Positions 8,272 to 16,692 of a DNA stretch of 64,000 nucleotides are shown piece by piece. The stretch is taken from contig CAYGAY010000011.1 in assembly GCA_964347975.1 (NCBI GenBank), positions 21,030-85,029 of the forward strand, in the 5' to 3' direction. The position numbers and the translations under genes were made by a program. The stretch comes from Bin87 sp964347975 (lineage in GTDB: Bacteria; Chloroflexota; Dehalococcoidia; Lucifugimonadales; UBA3495). The notes beneath the pieces are model-generated. The model was not told where the DNA came from and ran no database searches. It saw only the letters and a list, made by a program, of their open reading frames with translations. Numbering within the stretch: position 1 is the stretch's first letter; every line of letters starts with the position of its first letter.

Positions 8272-9657
8272 TTAGTCGTCCATCTCCGGCATCAACACGA
8301 ACTCGGGGTAAGACTCCATGCCCAGTTCGGCGGCGTCCTGGCCGATTCGTTCGGTGGCCTCGGAGACCCGGACCCCGATGGTTTTCTCTATGGCGAACCA
8401 GACGACCCACGACAAACCGAAGACGAATGCGCCGATGGACAAGATGCCGATGAGCTGGGTGACAAAATTGCCGCCGGCGGCGATGCACACCGCGACGGTG
8501 CCCCAAACCCCGGCAAACAGGTGAACCGGCACCGCGCCAACCACGTCGTCAACCTTGACGATCTCCAGCAGCTTAATCCCGCCGGTACAGATTGCTCCGC
8601 CGGTGATGCCGATTATGACCGCCCAGAAGTGGGGCGCGATGTCAGGGCCGGCCGTTATGGAAACCAAACCGGCCAACCCTCCGTTAAGGCCCACCAACAA
8701 GTCTATGCGCCCAAACACCAGGCGGGACAGGGCAATGGCGGTGATGACGCCGGCCGCTGCCGCCAGATTGGTGTTCACAAGAACATTGCTCATCCCCACC
8801 GCGTCGCCGGCCGATCCCAGGGCCAATTGGGATCCTCCGTTGAAACCGAACCAGCCGAACCACAGGACGAATACGCCCAGGGTCACCAGCACGACGTTGG
8901 ACGGCGGAGTGGCGCGCACGCTGCCGTCCGGCCGGAACTTGCCCAAGCGTGGCCCAACCACCAGCGCCCCGGCCAGGGCGGCCCAGCCGCCGGCGCTGTG
9001 GACGATGGTGGAGCCGGCGAAGTCCTGAAAACCCATCTCCGAAAGCCAGCCGCCGCCCCAGGTCCAGGCTCCGATGATAGGGTAGATGAACGCCGTCAGC
9101 AGTAGAGTGAAGAGAAAGAATGACCACATATGAACGCGCTCAGCCAACGTGCCGGACACGATTGACGCTGTGGTGGCAACGAAGACCATCTGGAAGAACC
9201 AGTCGGACATCACCGAATAACCGTTGCTTATGACCCCCTCCAGGGCGGAGTCGTCTCCGCCGATCAGGGCGATCTCGTCGGCGGATGGGCCGTAGAGCGG
9301 CCAGACGACCGTGCCAATGACCGACTGGACGTTGTTGTACATCAGGTTGTACCCGATGAAATAGAAGGCCAAACCGGCGATGGAGTAGAGGCCGATGTTC
9401 TTCAGGCAGATCATGGAGGCGTTCTTGGTCCGCACCGAACCGGCCTCCAGCATAGTGAAACCGGCGCACATCCACATCACCAACGCGCCCCAGATGAGAA
9501 AGGCGAACGTGTTGAGTATGAACTGTGTTTCGTCGCTGACGCCGGCAGCGTGGGCGGCGTGAGGCCAGGCGACGAAGGCCAGCGCCGGCAAGATCAAGGC
9601 TGCCGCAATAGCGATAAGGCGATAACGGGAGGTGGGCAGGCCCGGCGGCATTCGCAT
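8272..9657 (-). CDS. amt: Ammonium transporter (Amt family)
   Basis: This is a 461-residue membrane channel for ammonium/ammonia. It has a signal-like N terminus (residues about 10-35, ending HAAHAAG) and then about eleven membrane segments. Diagnostic stretches are FTMLEAGSVRTKNA, the Amt signature FAGSTIVHSAGGWAALAGA with the first pore His, and VHLFAGVWGTVAV with the second. The ATG at 9657 has GGAG 8 bp upstream; an earlier in-frame start at 9699 has none. There is no adjacent glnK, so PII control cannot be read from the context. Confidence 0.93.
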   Translation of the reverse strand: MRMPPGLPTSRYRLIAIAAALILPALAFVAWPHAAHAAGVSDETQFILNTFAFLIWGALVMWMCAGFTMLEAGSVRTKNASMICLKNIGLYSIAGLAFYFIGYNLMYNNVQSVIGTVVWPLYGPSADEIALIGGDDSALEGVISNGYSVMSDWFFQMVFVATTASIVSGTLAERVHMWSFFLFTLLLTAFIYPIIGAWTWGGGWLSEMGFQDFAGSTIVHSAGGWAALAGALVVGPRLGKFRPDGSVRATPPSNVVLVTLGVFVLWFGWFGFNGGSQLALGSAGDAVGMSNVLVNTNLAAAAGVITAIALSRLVFGRIDLLVGLNGGLAGLVSITAGPDIAPHFWAVIIGITGGAICTGGIKLLEIVKVDDVVGAVPVHLFAGVWGTVAVCIAAGGNFVTQLIGILSIGAFVFGLSWVVWFAIEKTIGVRVSEATERIGQDAAELGMESYPEFVLMPEMDD

Positions 9658-9734
9658 TTTAAATCTCCGGTCACGCGTTCGCGTCACTAATCGCTCCAAA
9701 GCATATTGCTACGCGCTGGGAGCCCAGCGCAGTC

Positions 9735-9757
9735 CCGGCCGGCCGTTCGCCGGCCGG
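9735..9757. repeat. GC-rich hairpin between amt and the MOSC gene
   Basis: This inverted repeat has 9-bp arms (CCGGCCGGC / GCCGGCCGG) around CGTTC. It lies downstream of the minus-strand MOSC gene and upstream of amt. There is no T tract, so it may be a weak terminator or simply a stable structure at the end of the MOSC message. Confidence 0.5.
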
Positions 9758-9848
9758 CGCTTGGGCCCATCACGCCGGGTCCGTCAACCCCTCGGGCCGG
9801 CGGACCCGGCCGCGCGCGATGCCTTCCGTTCCGCTTGAGGAACGGGTT

Positions 9849-10286
9849 TTACGGTTCCAGTCGTATGGTATCTCCGACCTTGATGTCTCCGCCCTGGAGG
9901 ACCACGGTCAGGATGCCGCGCCGGCCGAATATCTCTTTTTGCAGGCCGGGGATGAGGGCATCCATTTTCTGACACGGTTCGCAGTCGCCGGTGACTTCCA
10001 GGGTGACGTGGTCATCCGGATCGCCGATGAAAAAGACGTGGCCCTGGCGAGCCTGCGACAGGTCCATCCCGGTCACCGTGATGTTTTCCTTTATCTGGCC
10101 GGGTTCAAGCCCGTAATGGTCCAACGTCTCTTTGTCCATAACCAGGACTTGTCGGAGGTTGCGCGGGTTGCGGCTGCGGTCGCCTTCCAATCCTTCCGCC
10201 GATATCGCCCGGGCCGCTTCCACCGGGTCGGACGGAGTACCCTTGACGCGGGCGATGTGCAGCTTGACTATCGTGCCGGATTGCAT
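9849..10286 (-). CDS. MOSC domain-containing protein
   Basis: This stand-alone MOSC domain has 145 residues. MOSC domains bind molybdenum cofactor or transfer sulfur through a conserved Cys; here GDCEPCQKMD holds the likely residue. Other marks are GLEGDRSRN, RQVLVMDKETL, ENITVTGMDL and a C-terminal GGDIKVGDTIRLE. The ATG at 10286 is preceded by AGGAG. It is divergent from the enoyl-CoA hydratase gene. A moaD-moaE pair elsewhere in the window (29.8 kb) shows that the organism makes molybdopterin. Confidence 0.87.
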   Translation of the reverse strand: MQSGTIVKLHIARVKGTPSDPVEAARAISAEGLEGDRSRNPRNLRQVLVMDKETLDHYGLEPGQIKENITVTGMDLSQARQGHVFFIGDPDDHVTLEVTGDCEPCQKMDALIPGLQKEIFGRRGILTVVLQGGDIKVGDTIRLEP

Positions 10287-10387
10287 GATGTGGCTCCTGG
10301 TGGCGGGACCGACCCGGCCCCGGAAGATATCTGCTTCGGATAGCGGGATTTTAGGGTATGACCGGGAAGTTGGCAAACGGCGCATTT

Positions 10388-10416
10388 TTGCCGTAGGCCG
10401 GACGATTGGGTAGAAT
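10388..10416 (+). promoter_or_regulatory. Probable sigma70-type promoter for the enoyl-CoA hydratase gene
   Basis: TTGCCG at 10388-10393 and TAGAAT at 10411-10416 are separated by 17 bp, about 54 bp before the hydratase ATG. The match is visual only. Confidence 0.5.
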
Positions 10417-10469
10417 GCGCAGCAATTCGTTGACCCGGCCTTTCGCCGGAGTTTTGTGAGGCTACCGTT

Positions 10470-11321
10470 ATGGCTTACGAGTTTATCAAGACTGAGGTGG
10501 TGGACGGGGTGCTGGTGATGACCATGCACGACCCGCCGACACGCAATGCGCTGGGGCCGGATATGGCCGCGGAGATGTTCGAGCGACTGGACGAGTTTGA
10601 GAATAACCCGGAAGAGCGGGTGCTGCTGCTGACCGGGACCGAACCGTCCTTCTGCTCCGGGGCCAACGTCCGCGGGTTCCGGCAGCGCATTGACGAGCGG
10701 GAGCGCGCAACGGAACCGGAACCGCTGACCTGGGGCAAGATGGAGTATATCAAGGGCCGGCAGCGCAGCGGCGAAAGCGGCCCGCAGGTCAATTTCGTGC
10801 CCCTGCGCATTCACGACCTGCAAAAGCCGTCCATCGCCGTGGTGAACGGCCCGGCCGCCGGGGTGGGCTGCGGGTTAGCGCTGTCGTGCGACATCCGCGT
10901 TGTGGGGGACAGCGGGCGTCTGTCCGAGCGGTTCGTGCTCAACGGGTTGATTCCGGGGGACGGCAGCTGCTGGCAGTTGCCCAAGCTGATCGGCACCAGC
11001 AACACCCTGCTGCTGCAGTACACCGGCGACTGGATGGCCGGCGAAGACGCGGTGCGCATCGGCCTGGCCAGCAAGTGTTTTCCCGACGACCACTTGATGG
11101 AAGGAGCCATGGAACTGGCGACCCGCATCGCCAAAGGGCCGACGGTGGCGCACTCGCTGACCAAATACCTGGTGCACGAGAGCATGGAGCTGTCCTTCCG
11201 CGAAGCGCTGGAGTTGGCGTCGGCTGCCCAGGAACACGTGCGCCGCACCGAGGACCACAAAATCGCGGTGCAGTGGTTCCTGGACAAGAACCGGGGAATG
11301 CCGCCCTTCGTTGGGAGATAA
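10470..11321 (+). CDS. Enoyl-CoA hydratase/isomerase family protein
   Basis: This 283-residue crotonase-fold enzyme acts on a CoA thioester. It has the two oxyanion-hole segments: GTEPSFCSGANVRGF, and VNGPAAGVGCGLALSCDIRV in the second core. RFVLNGLIPGDGSCWQLPKLIG follows. The Glu usually found at the first catalytic position of true hydratases is replaced by Leu/Ile-Pro-Gly-Asp context, so isomerase, dehalogenase or other crotonase chemistry is possible. GTGAGG precedes the ATG, and a promoter-like pair lies upstream. Confidence 0.85.
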   Translation: MAYEFIKTEVVDGVLVMTMHDPPTRNALGPDMAAEMFERLDEFENNPEERVLLLTGTEPSFCSGANVRGFRQRIDERERATEPEPLTWGKMEYIKGRQRSGESGPQVNFVPLRIHDLQKPSIAVVNGPAAGVGCGLALSCDIRVVGDSGRLSERFVLNGLIPGDGSCWQLPKLIGTSNTLLLQYTGDWMAGEDAVRIGLASKCFPDDHLMEGAMELATRIAKGPTVAHSLTKYLVHESMELSFREALELASAAQEHVRRTEDHKIAVQWFLDKNRGMPPFVGR

Positions 11322-11691
11322 ATGAAATCCCTCCTGGGCCGGGGGATCGGGAAGAAAAACCGGCAGGGCCTTTTCAAAATCCGGTGTTGGTGGAGGATAT
11401 TGCGACTGGTTGGACGGCAAGGCGTTGTGCCCGGCCGGTCAGCGGTTCCCGTTCCGACCACAATTGACACTGGCCCCGCAGCAGGGCCAAGGCCCTCGCT
11501 CTGGGGAAATACTTTGCCCCAAGGCAGACATTGGTCGGTAAGTTGGGCCAGTTCCTGGCGCAGCAGGGCAAATTCTTCCGGCAAGGTCGTCGAGCCTGTC
11601 ATCATCCACCTCCTCCACACCTCTATTTTCCTGCTTGCTCCACGACTTTGAAAAGACCCTGCGCACTCACGCGTACCCACTTTCCGCAAAC
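11322..11691. other. Gene-poor stretch with a broken minus-strand coding remnant
   Basis: No intact gene is visible. On the minus strand a very strong ribosome site (GGAGGAGGTGG) sits just before ATGATG at 11605, and the first 40 codons read like protein (TTLPEEFALLRQELAQLTDQ). The frame then runs on antisense through the hydratase gene and is implausible. The likeliest reading is the 5' end of a gene truncated or frameshifted near 11480. Confidence 0.4.
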
Positions 11692-11797
11692 TGTCATGGC
11701 GAGCGTAGCGTGGCAATCCGGTTGCCGAAGGATGCGTCGCTCCGCCCGCGAGATTGCCCGATTGGTCAAAGATCGGGCTTCGCTTCTCGCAATGACA
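11692..11797. repeat. Dispersed palindromic repeat (GTCATKGCGAGCGTAGCG type), copy 1
   Basis: It starts TGTCATGGCGAGCGTAGCG and ends CTCGCAATGACA, so its ends are inverted repeats of one another, with internal GGCAATCC and GAGATTGCC arms. A second copy of the same class is at 33041-33137. Related short palindromes are common in intergenic regions of Dehalococcoidia and some other phyla. Confidence 0.8.
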
Positions 11798-11911
11798 AAG
11801 AGGGGTGCGCGTGAGGCGTGTCGCGCCAGAGATGCGGACTTTCTTTTGAGCTATCCCCTTGTTATCATTGCACCACTCAGAAACACTCCATCGCAGGAAA
11901 GGGAGGAAATT

Positions 11912-12415
11912 ATGGCTTACACGCCGAGAAGATTGGGACACGTGAACATATTCGTCCGAAATGCGGAGCGGGCCCGGGACTGGTACGCGGACCTGTTGGG
12001 CCTGCATTGCTACGGGTTCAGGCCGGGAGGCGCCGCCTTCATGTCGGCGGACCTGGAGAACTCCCATGAGATCGCGCTGACCGAGGTGGGGGAGAAGGCC
12101 CTGGGGCCGCAGGGCGGGCAGGTGGGCCTGAACCACATGGCCTGGTATATGGACACGCTGGAGGATCTGAAGGAGCTTTACCATCGGGTCAAGGAGAAGA
12201 ACATCCCCATCGATCGGGTTTCGGACCATGGTCACGCCATCGGCATCTACATCCGCGACCCCGACGGCAACGGCATCGAACTGTCCTACGAGATGCCACG
12301 CAATGAGTGGGGACACGACGAGAGCGGGTACATGATCGGCAACACTGCCAAGGGCCGGCTCTCCGGGCCGTGGGACGAGGAACTGGCCGCCCAGGCGGCG
12401 CTGGTAGCGCATTAG
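11912..12415 (+). CDS. VOC-family (glyoxalase/extradiol dioxygenase-like) protein
   Basis: This 167-residue protein is made of two paired beta-alpha-beta-beta-beta units. The metal-ligand pattern of the vicinal oxygen chelate fold is visible: His in LGHVNIFVRN, His in VGLNHMAWYM and Glu in GNGIELSYE. DPDGNGIE is the characteristic turn before the last ligand. It resembles catechol 2,3-dioxygenase-like single-domain proteins. The ATG follows GGGAGGAAAT. A perfect palindrome terminator lies 30 bp after the stop. Confidence 0.87.
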   Translation: MAYTPRRLGHVNIFVRNAERARDWYADLLGLHCYGFRPGGAAFMSADLENSHEIALTEVGEKALGPQGGQVGLNHMAWYMDTLEDLKELYHRVKEKNIPIDRVSDHGHAIGIYIRDPDGNGIELSYEMPRNEWGHDESGYMIGNTAKGRLSGPWDEELAAQAALVAH

Positions 12416-12445
12416 GCTGGACCGTCCAACCACGGCATAGCTTTT

Positions 12446-12467
12446 CGGGGCGTCATATGACGCCCCG
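12446..12467. terminator. Terminator-like perfect palindrome between convergent genes
   Basis: CGGGGCGTCA directly abuts its inverted copy TGACGCCCCG with TA at the centre. TTTCTT follows on the plus strand. It sits between the convergent VOC and SDR genes and probably ends both messages, the plus-strand one more convincingly. Confidence 0.65.
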
Positions 12468-12510
12468 GTTTCTTCAAATCCTTACCCGCTGCTCATTCGA
12501 CGCAGCGGGT

Positions 12511-13293
12511 TTAGTGCATCACCAGCCCGCCATCCACGTTGATGGTCTGTCCGGTGATGTTCCGCGCGCCCGGGCTGGCCAGAAAAGCGGCCATTGCGGC
12601 AATGTCCTCCGGCTCGTTGGCCCGGCCGATGGGGATGTTGGACGCCCGCTGCGCCTGCAATTCGTCAACTGATACTCCCAGCTCCGCCGCCCGCTGTTCC
12701 ATGGTGCTGCTGGACATGGCAGTGATCGTTGAACCGGGACAGATGGCGTTGACGTTGATATCGTAACGCGCCAATTGGTGCGCCGCGATGAGCGTCATTG
12801 AGATCACAGCTCCCTTGCTGGCGGCATAGGCAGCGTTGGAGGTGCCCCGGTAGCCCTTGCCGGCGATGGACGCGATGTTGACGATGCGGCCGCCATTGCC
12901 CTGCTCGATCATCTGCCGGGCGGCGCGCTGCATGACGAAGAACGCGCCCCGGGCGTTGACCCGGTGGATGCGATCCCAGTCATCCTCGGTGATGTCCATG
13001 ATGTCCAGGTAACGGGTCACGCCGGCGTTGTTCACCAGAATGTCCACGCGGCCCAGGGCGTTCACCGCCTCGGCGATCACCCGGTCGATGTCCGTGCCGT
13101 CGCCAATGTCGGCGGCGATGGCAACGCTTTGCCGCCCGGTCGCCCGAACGTCCGTCGCCGTCTCTTCTACGTTATCGGCCAGGATGTCCGTTACCGCTAC
13201 ATTGGCCCCGTCGTTGGCCAGCGCCAGCGCCGTGGCCCGACCCATGCCGCGCCCCGCGCCGGTGACCAATGCAACTTTTCCTTCCAGAGACAT
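12511..13293 (-). CDS. Short-chain dehydrogenase/reductase (SDR)
   Basis: This 260-residue classical SDR uses NAD(P)(H). The cofactor motif TGAGRGMG (residues 10-17), the structural NNAG motif, a Ser in VNIASIAGKG and the catalytic AYAASKG (Tyr-x-x-x-Lys) are present, and the C terminus has the usual NITGQTINVDGG. Asp in VTDILADN at the end of the second strand favours NAD over NADP. GGGAGG precedes the ATG. The substrate is unknown. Confidence 0.9.
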   Translation of the reverse strand: MSLEGKVALVTGAGRGMGRATALALANDGANVAVTDILADNVEETATDVRATGRQSVAIAADIGDGTDIDRVIAEAVNALGRVDILVNNAGVTRYLDIMDITEDDWDRIHRVNARGAFFVMQRAARQMIEQGNGGRIVNIASIAGKGYRGTSNAAYAASKGAVISMTLIAAHQLARYDINVNAICPGSTITAMSSSTMEQRAAELGVSVDELQAQRASNIPIGRANEPEDIAAMAAFLASPGARNITGQTINVDGGLVMH

Positions 13294-13316
13294 GAGGTTT
13301 CCTCCCGGCGGGGTGA

Positions 13317-13724
13317 TTAGTTTTGCTGCGCCAGAGGCTCAATAATGTCCAGCAGCGTCGCCACCTCGCTCAGCGAGTCTGCGATGTCGTCAGCGTGCAA
13401 AAACCGCTTGCGCTGGTAGAAATTTCTGTGCAGACCGTTGGCAATTTCGCGTAAACCTCGGAGCCGGCTGTCGCCTGTCATCTGGCCGGCCTGGTACAGC
13501 ACTTCGCCAAAATGCTCGTGCCGGGCGTACTGCCAGCCCTGTGCCGTGGCCACGGCTTTAGCCATCCAGGCGGCTGCCCCCCAGCCCTTTTCCGAGGCTT
13601 GATGCAGGTCGTCCTCGGCCAGGTAGTGGTGGCTGCGCTCCAGGAAGTGGCGCGACTGGAGGCAGTAATCCTCAATGGTTTCACCGAATTCATCAAAAGG
13701 TTCTATCGGGGCCATTTGGGTCAT
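13317..13724 (-). CDS. PaREP1/HEPN-like small helical protein
   Basis: This 135-residue, almost entirely helical protein begins at the ATG with GAGGTG upstream. The segment HQASEKGWGAAAWMAKAVATAQG followed by RHEHFGEVLYQAG matches the PaREP1/PaREP8 family, a HEPN-superfamily group found in archaea and scattered bacteria. The RxxxxH-like ribonuclease motif of active HEPN toxins is not clear (RNFYQR is the nearest), so I make no claim of nuclease activity. It lies between an SDR gene and a PLD-like gene on the same strand. Confidence 0.6.
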   Translation of the reverse strand: MTQMAPIEPFDEFGETIEDYCLQSRHFLERSHHYLAEDDLHQASEKGWGAAAWMAKAVATAQGWQYARHEHFGEVLYQAGQMTGDSRLRGLREIANGLHRNFYQRKRFLHADDIADSLSEVATLLDIIEPLAQQN

Positions 13725-13786
13725 AGTCTGACACCTCAAGGGGTGCTGGGGTGAAAAGATGTCGGCATTATAGCAGTCGCAGACGG

Positions 13787-14497
13787 CTAAACGCCGACGG
13801 GTTGGCGGGCGTCCTGGCAAGCCGGGCAAAGCGGTTGATTAAGTTGCGCCGGGTGGGGTTCGCCGCAGCGGTGGCATAACTTGTGCGTACCGTTTCTGCC
13901 GTAACGAGTGTAGCAGGAAATGCACAAGGGCTTGTCCAGGTCAAAATCTTTCGCCGTCCCACATTCAATACAGAACCCGGAGGTTTCGATGACTCTGGCG
14001 ATGTCCGACGCTGTTCGCACCTGCTGCCGCGCCGCCGCGCCATTTCGCGTGGCGCCGCCGCCCCATGCTAGCGGCTCGGCTGCCGCGTCATTCGCCAGCG
14101 ATTTCACGTACTCGTCAATTTCGTGCCGCAATTTGGGGTCGCGAACCAGCAGCCCAACGTCACGGGAGTACATTGCCGAGGTCTCGAGCAGGTTCATCGT
14201 GCTGACGAGAGCAGTGGTTTCGTTGGCGTAGATTTTGGCGTGGAGCATCCTTACCGGAATTGCGGTAACGCCGTCATACTCCGCCATGGGACTGGACTCG
14301 TCTGCGCGATAGTAAATGGTCACCGGCACGCCTCGCCCCTGCGCGGCGGCTACCTCCCGTTTCAAATGGCCCCAGTGCTTGTTGTACGGGGACACCAGCG
14401 TAAGACGCTGCTGCGCCTGGGCGACAATCCGCATCAGCGCGTCGCCAATCTGCCAGTCCGTCAGCAATTCAACCGCCGTTCCGGAACGCCCAAACAT
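13787..14497 (-). CDS. Phospholipase D-like protein with C-terminal zinc ribbons
   Basis: In this 236-residue protein, residues 1-140 form one PLD-like unit with a single HxK motif: RMLHAKIYANETTALVSTMNL contains His, Lys and the downstream Asn. The rest is a linker and a zinc-binding tail with CIEC, CISC, CHRC and CPAC pairs, that is, two zinc ribbons. Single-HxK PLD proteins act as dimers in nucleases such as Nuc or BfiI, or in lipid enzymes. The zinc ribbons suggest nucleic acid or protein binding. The substrate is not determined. Confidence 0.75.
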   Translation of the reverse strand: MFGRSGTAVELLTDWQIGDALMRIVAQAQQRLTLVSPYNKHWGHLKREVAAAQGRGVPVTIYYRADESSPMAEYDGVTAIPVRMLHAKIYANETTALVSTMNLLETSAMYSRDVGLLVRDPKLRHEIDEYVKSLANDAAAEPLAWGGGATRNGAAARQQVRTASDIARVIETSGFCIECGTAKDFDLDKPLCISCYTRYGRNGTHKLCHRCGEPHPAQLNQPLCPACQDARQPVGV

Positions 14498-14517
14498 AAT
14501 GGCTGCCTGCCCTCCTC

Positions 14518-15651
14518 TTATAAAGTACGCAGCAGTTCCTGGTAGTTCTCCCGGCCGGTGCGCCGCAGGCGGTGGTCGTCCGTGACCTCCATATCGCCGG
14601 AGTCTTCCAGCAGCTCAACGTGGGCCACTACCTCGGTCAGGGCGGCGAAGAAGTTGCCGCCTTCCAGCTTGCGCCGCTCGAAGGTGCGGCGGGTTACGTC
14701 TTCCAGGGGTTGCGGTTCCGGCCCGGCGGTTACGAGGATGCGCCCAAGCCGCCGGGAGTGAAACCGGATGAGGTCGGCGGCTCGCTGGGCCGTCTGGAAG
14801 TTGAATTTGTGGTTGTTGTACAGGCGATGAGCCGGCAGGATGGCGACTTCCGTGCCCAGATCGGCCACCCGTTGCAGCGAGCGGAGATAGGTGAGCAGGC
14901 CGTAGGAATCGTCGGGGTCCTGGTAGTGGACGGGCAGGCTTTGGCGCATCTCTCTGGTGTAGTCCGTCTTCATGGTGGGGTGGGGGCTGATCTCCGGCAG
15001 CACGTGGTCGCCGGTGAATACGATGTCGCTGCCGGCGCCTTTGCCGATCACCGCGCAGATCTCGTCCGGCGAGTGTCCCGGAGCGTGCATGTATCGCAGG
15101 ATGCCCTGCCGCTCGTCGTGAATGATGTGGTGCCCAACCCGGTGGGAGCGGCGGGACTCCATATAGCGATTGCGCTCGTCCGAATCGGACGGACTGAAAC
15201 CGTTGGCCCGGGCCGTTGCCCACATGGCTTCCTTGATGGGAGAATTGGCTGCCATTTGCAGGTCTCGCGGGTCGAAGGGCAGCAACGGTTGGTAAATGTC
15301 GTGAGCCCACAACTCGGCGCCGGATTGCTCAATAACCCGCGCCACGCCCCCGTCGTGGTCGGCGTGCCCGTGGGTGATGATAACCCGTTCGATGTCCGAC
15401 GCCTGCAAGCCGCACAGCGCCATGCCCGACCGCAGTGTTTCAAAGGACACCTCCGCGCCTGGGTCAATCAGCGTCAACCCCTCGTTCTCGAAGATGTACG
15501 CCCAAGTCGGTCCAGTATGGGAGTGGCCCTCCTGGGGAACCGCCACCGTGTGAATCCGGCGTCCGTGGCCGTCAGTCAGGCGCAGAGTCATCCCATTCCC
15601 GGCGGAATCGCCGTTGCGGAGTACATCCACCTCCGTAAAGTAGTCGGGCAT
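14518..15651 (-). CDS. Metallo-beta-lactamase-fold hydrolase
   Basis: This is a 377-residue MBL-fold protein. The metal motif HGHADHDGG and a second His in HAPGHSPDE are visible, with an Asp in VFTGDHVLP and a late ILPAHR, giving a two-metal site. The C-terminal 100 residues form a helical extension like those of LACTB2-type hydrolases. It could be a thioesterase, a glyoxalase II-like enzyme or an RNase-like enzyme. It is divergent from the infC operon. Confidence 0.87.
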   Translation of the reverse strand: MPDYFTEVDVLRNGDSAGNGMTLRLTDGHGRRIHTVAVPQEGHSHTGPTWAYIFENEGLTLIDPGAEVSFETLRSGMALCGLQASDIERVIITHGHADHDGGVARVIEQSGAELWAHDIYQPLLPFDPRDLQMAANSPIKEAMWATARANGFSPSDSDERNRYMESRRSHRVGHHIIHDERQGILRYMHAPGHSPDEICAVIGKGAGSDIVFTGDHVLPEISPHPTMKTDYTREMRQSLPVHYQDPDDSYGLLTYLRSLQRVADLGTEVAILPAHRLYNNHKFNFQTAQRAADLIRFHSRRLGRILVTAGPEPQPLEDVTRRTFERRKLEGGNFFAALTEVVAHVELLEDSGDMEVTDDHRLRRTGRENYQELLRTL

Positions 15652-15806
15652 CCGTTATTCCTCCTCTGACCGGAGCCGGCATGATTGGCCAATGACACCG
15701 GGCCGGCGCGCTTCGAGACGGCATTATACCCGGTGCGGCCAACTGTGGCGCTGTTGTCCCGCCTCTTCCAGCGTCGCCCATTGAGAATAACAGGAAAGCG
15801 GTTCGG

Positions 15807-15835
15807 TTGACTGTCAATAGCCGTGTCGGTAAAAT
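15807..15835 (+). promoter_or_regulatory. Consensus-like promoter of the infC-rpmI-rplT operon
   Basis: TTGACT (15807-15812) and TAAAAT (15830-15835) have exactly 17 bp between them. This places transcription start near 15842 and gives a leader of about 65 nt before infC. Confidence 0.7.
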
Positions 15836-15852
15836 AGGGCAACACTGAGTAG

Positions 15853-15881
15853 CCGTTGATTGCGAAAACCCGCATCAGCGG
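15853..15881 (+). promoter_or_regulatory. Hairpin in the infC leader
   Basis: CCGTTGAT-T-GCG can pair with CGC-ATCAGCGG around the loop AAAACC, giving an 11-bp stem with one bulged base. It sits in the 5' leader of an operon that in many bacteria is autoregulated by IF-3 or L20. A role as a control site is inference. Confidence 0.45.
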
Positions 15882-15908
15882 CTCAGGAAATCGTAAGGAG
15901 GTGGCGCT

Positions 15909-16463
15909 ATCGCCAGGCAATACAGGGTCAACGAACAGATACGCGTTCCACGAGTAAGAGTAATTGGGGAAGATGGCGAGCAGCTTGGCGTTATGACGGT
16001 GTCCGACGCTCTCTCCCGGGCGCGGATGAATGACCTTGACCTGGTGGAAGTGGCGCCCAACGCCGACCCGCCGGTGGCCCGGCTGCTGGACTATGGCAAG
16101 CTCCGTTACCTGTCGTCCAAGAAGGAACGCGAGACCCGCAAATCCCAGAAGAGCAACGAACTGAAGGAAGTGCGGTTCCGCCCCAATATCGGCACCCACG
16201 ACTTCGACGCCAAGCTCCGCAAGGTGCGCCAGTTCATCGGCAACGGCGACAAAGTGAAATTGACGGTGCGCTTCCGCGGCCGGGAAGCGGTGCATCAGGA
16301 CCACGGCCTCTCGTTGTTGAAGCGGGTGGCTGAGGAACTGAAGGACGACATCCGGCTGGAACAGCAGCCTTCCATGGAGGGTCGCGCCATGTCCATGGTG
16401 CTCATCCCCAGCGCCACGGCTGCGGCGCGCAACGAGCGCAAGGAAGCAGTAACAACGGAATAA
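15909..16463 (+). CDS. infC: Translation initiation factor IF-3 (probable AUC start)
   Basis: This 184-residue IF-3 binds the 30S subunit and proofreads start-codon and initiator-tRNA choice. The N domain begins YRVNEQIRVPRVRVIGEDG and the C domain contains VRFRPNIGTHDFDAKLRKVR. The first ATG in frame (15993) would remove the first 28 residues of the conserved N domain. AAGGAGGTGG at 15895-15904 is followed by ATC at 15909, and an in-frame TAA lies at 15894-15896, so ATC is the best start. Rare AUU/AUC/AUA starts are a known autoregulatory feature of infC. rpmI follows 7 bp after the stop. Confidence 0.93.
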   Translation: MARQYRVNEQIRVPRVRVIGEDGEQLGVMTVSDALSRARMNDLDLVEVAPNADPPVARLLDYGKLRYLSSKKERETRKSQKSNELKEVRFRPNIGTHDFDAKLRKVRQFIGNGDKVKLTVRFRGREAVHQDHGLSLLKRVAEELKDDIRLEQQPSMEGRAMSMVLIPSATAAARNERKEAVTTE

Positions 16464-16470
16464 CGGTAAT

Positions 16471-16671
16471 ATGCCCAAACTCAAAACCCACAAAGGCGCC
16501 AAGGCGCGTATCCACGTAACCGGCTCGGGCAAGCTGCTGCGCCGCAAGCGCATGAGCAGCCACCTGCGCCGCAAGAAGCCCAAGAAGGTCACTCGCAAAT
16601 ACGCGCAGAAAATCAGCTTCGACCAAGCCGACGTCAAGCGCTTGAGTCGGCTGGTGCCCTACGACGTCTAA
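16471..16671 (+). CDS. rpmI: 50S ribosomal protein L35
   Basis: This 66-residue, strongly basic protein has the typical start MPKLKTHKGAKARIHVTGSG, the RRKRMSSHLRRKK core and a C-terminal LSRLVPY. It is the second gene of the conserved infC-rpmI-rplT operon, starting 7 bp after infC and ending 21 bp before rplT. Confidence 0.97.
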   Translation: MPKLKTHKGAKARIHVTGSGKLLRRKRMSSHLRRKKPKKVTRKYAQKISFDQADVKRLSRLVPYDV

Positions 16672-16692
16672 ATCAACGGAGAACCGCCAACC

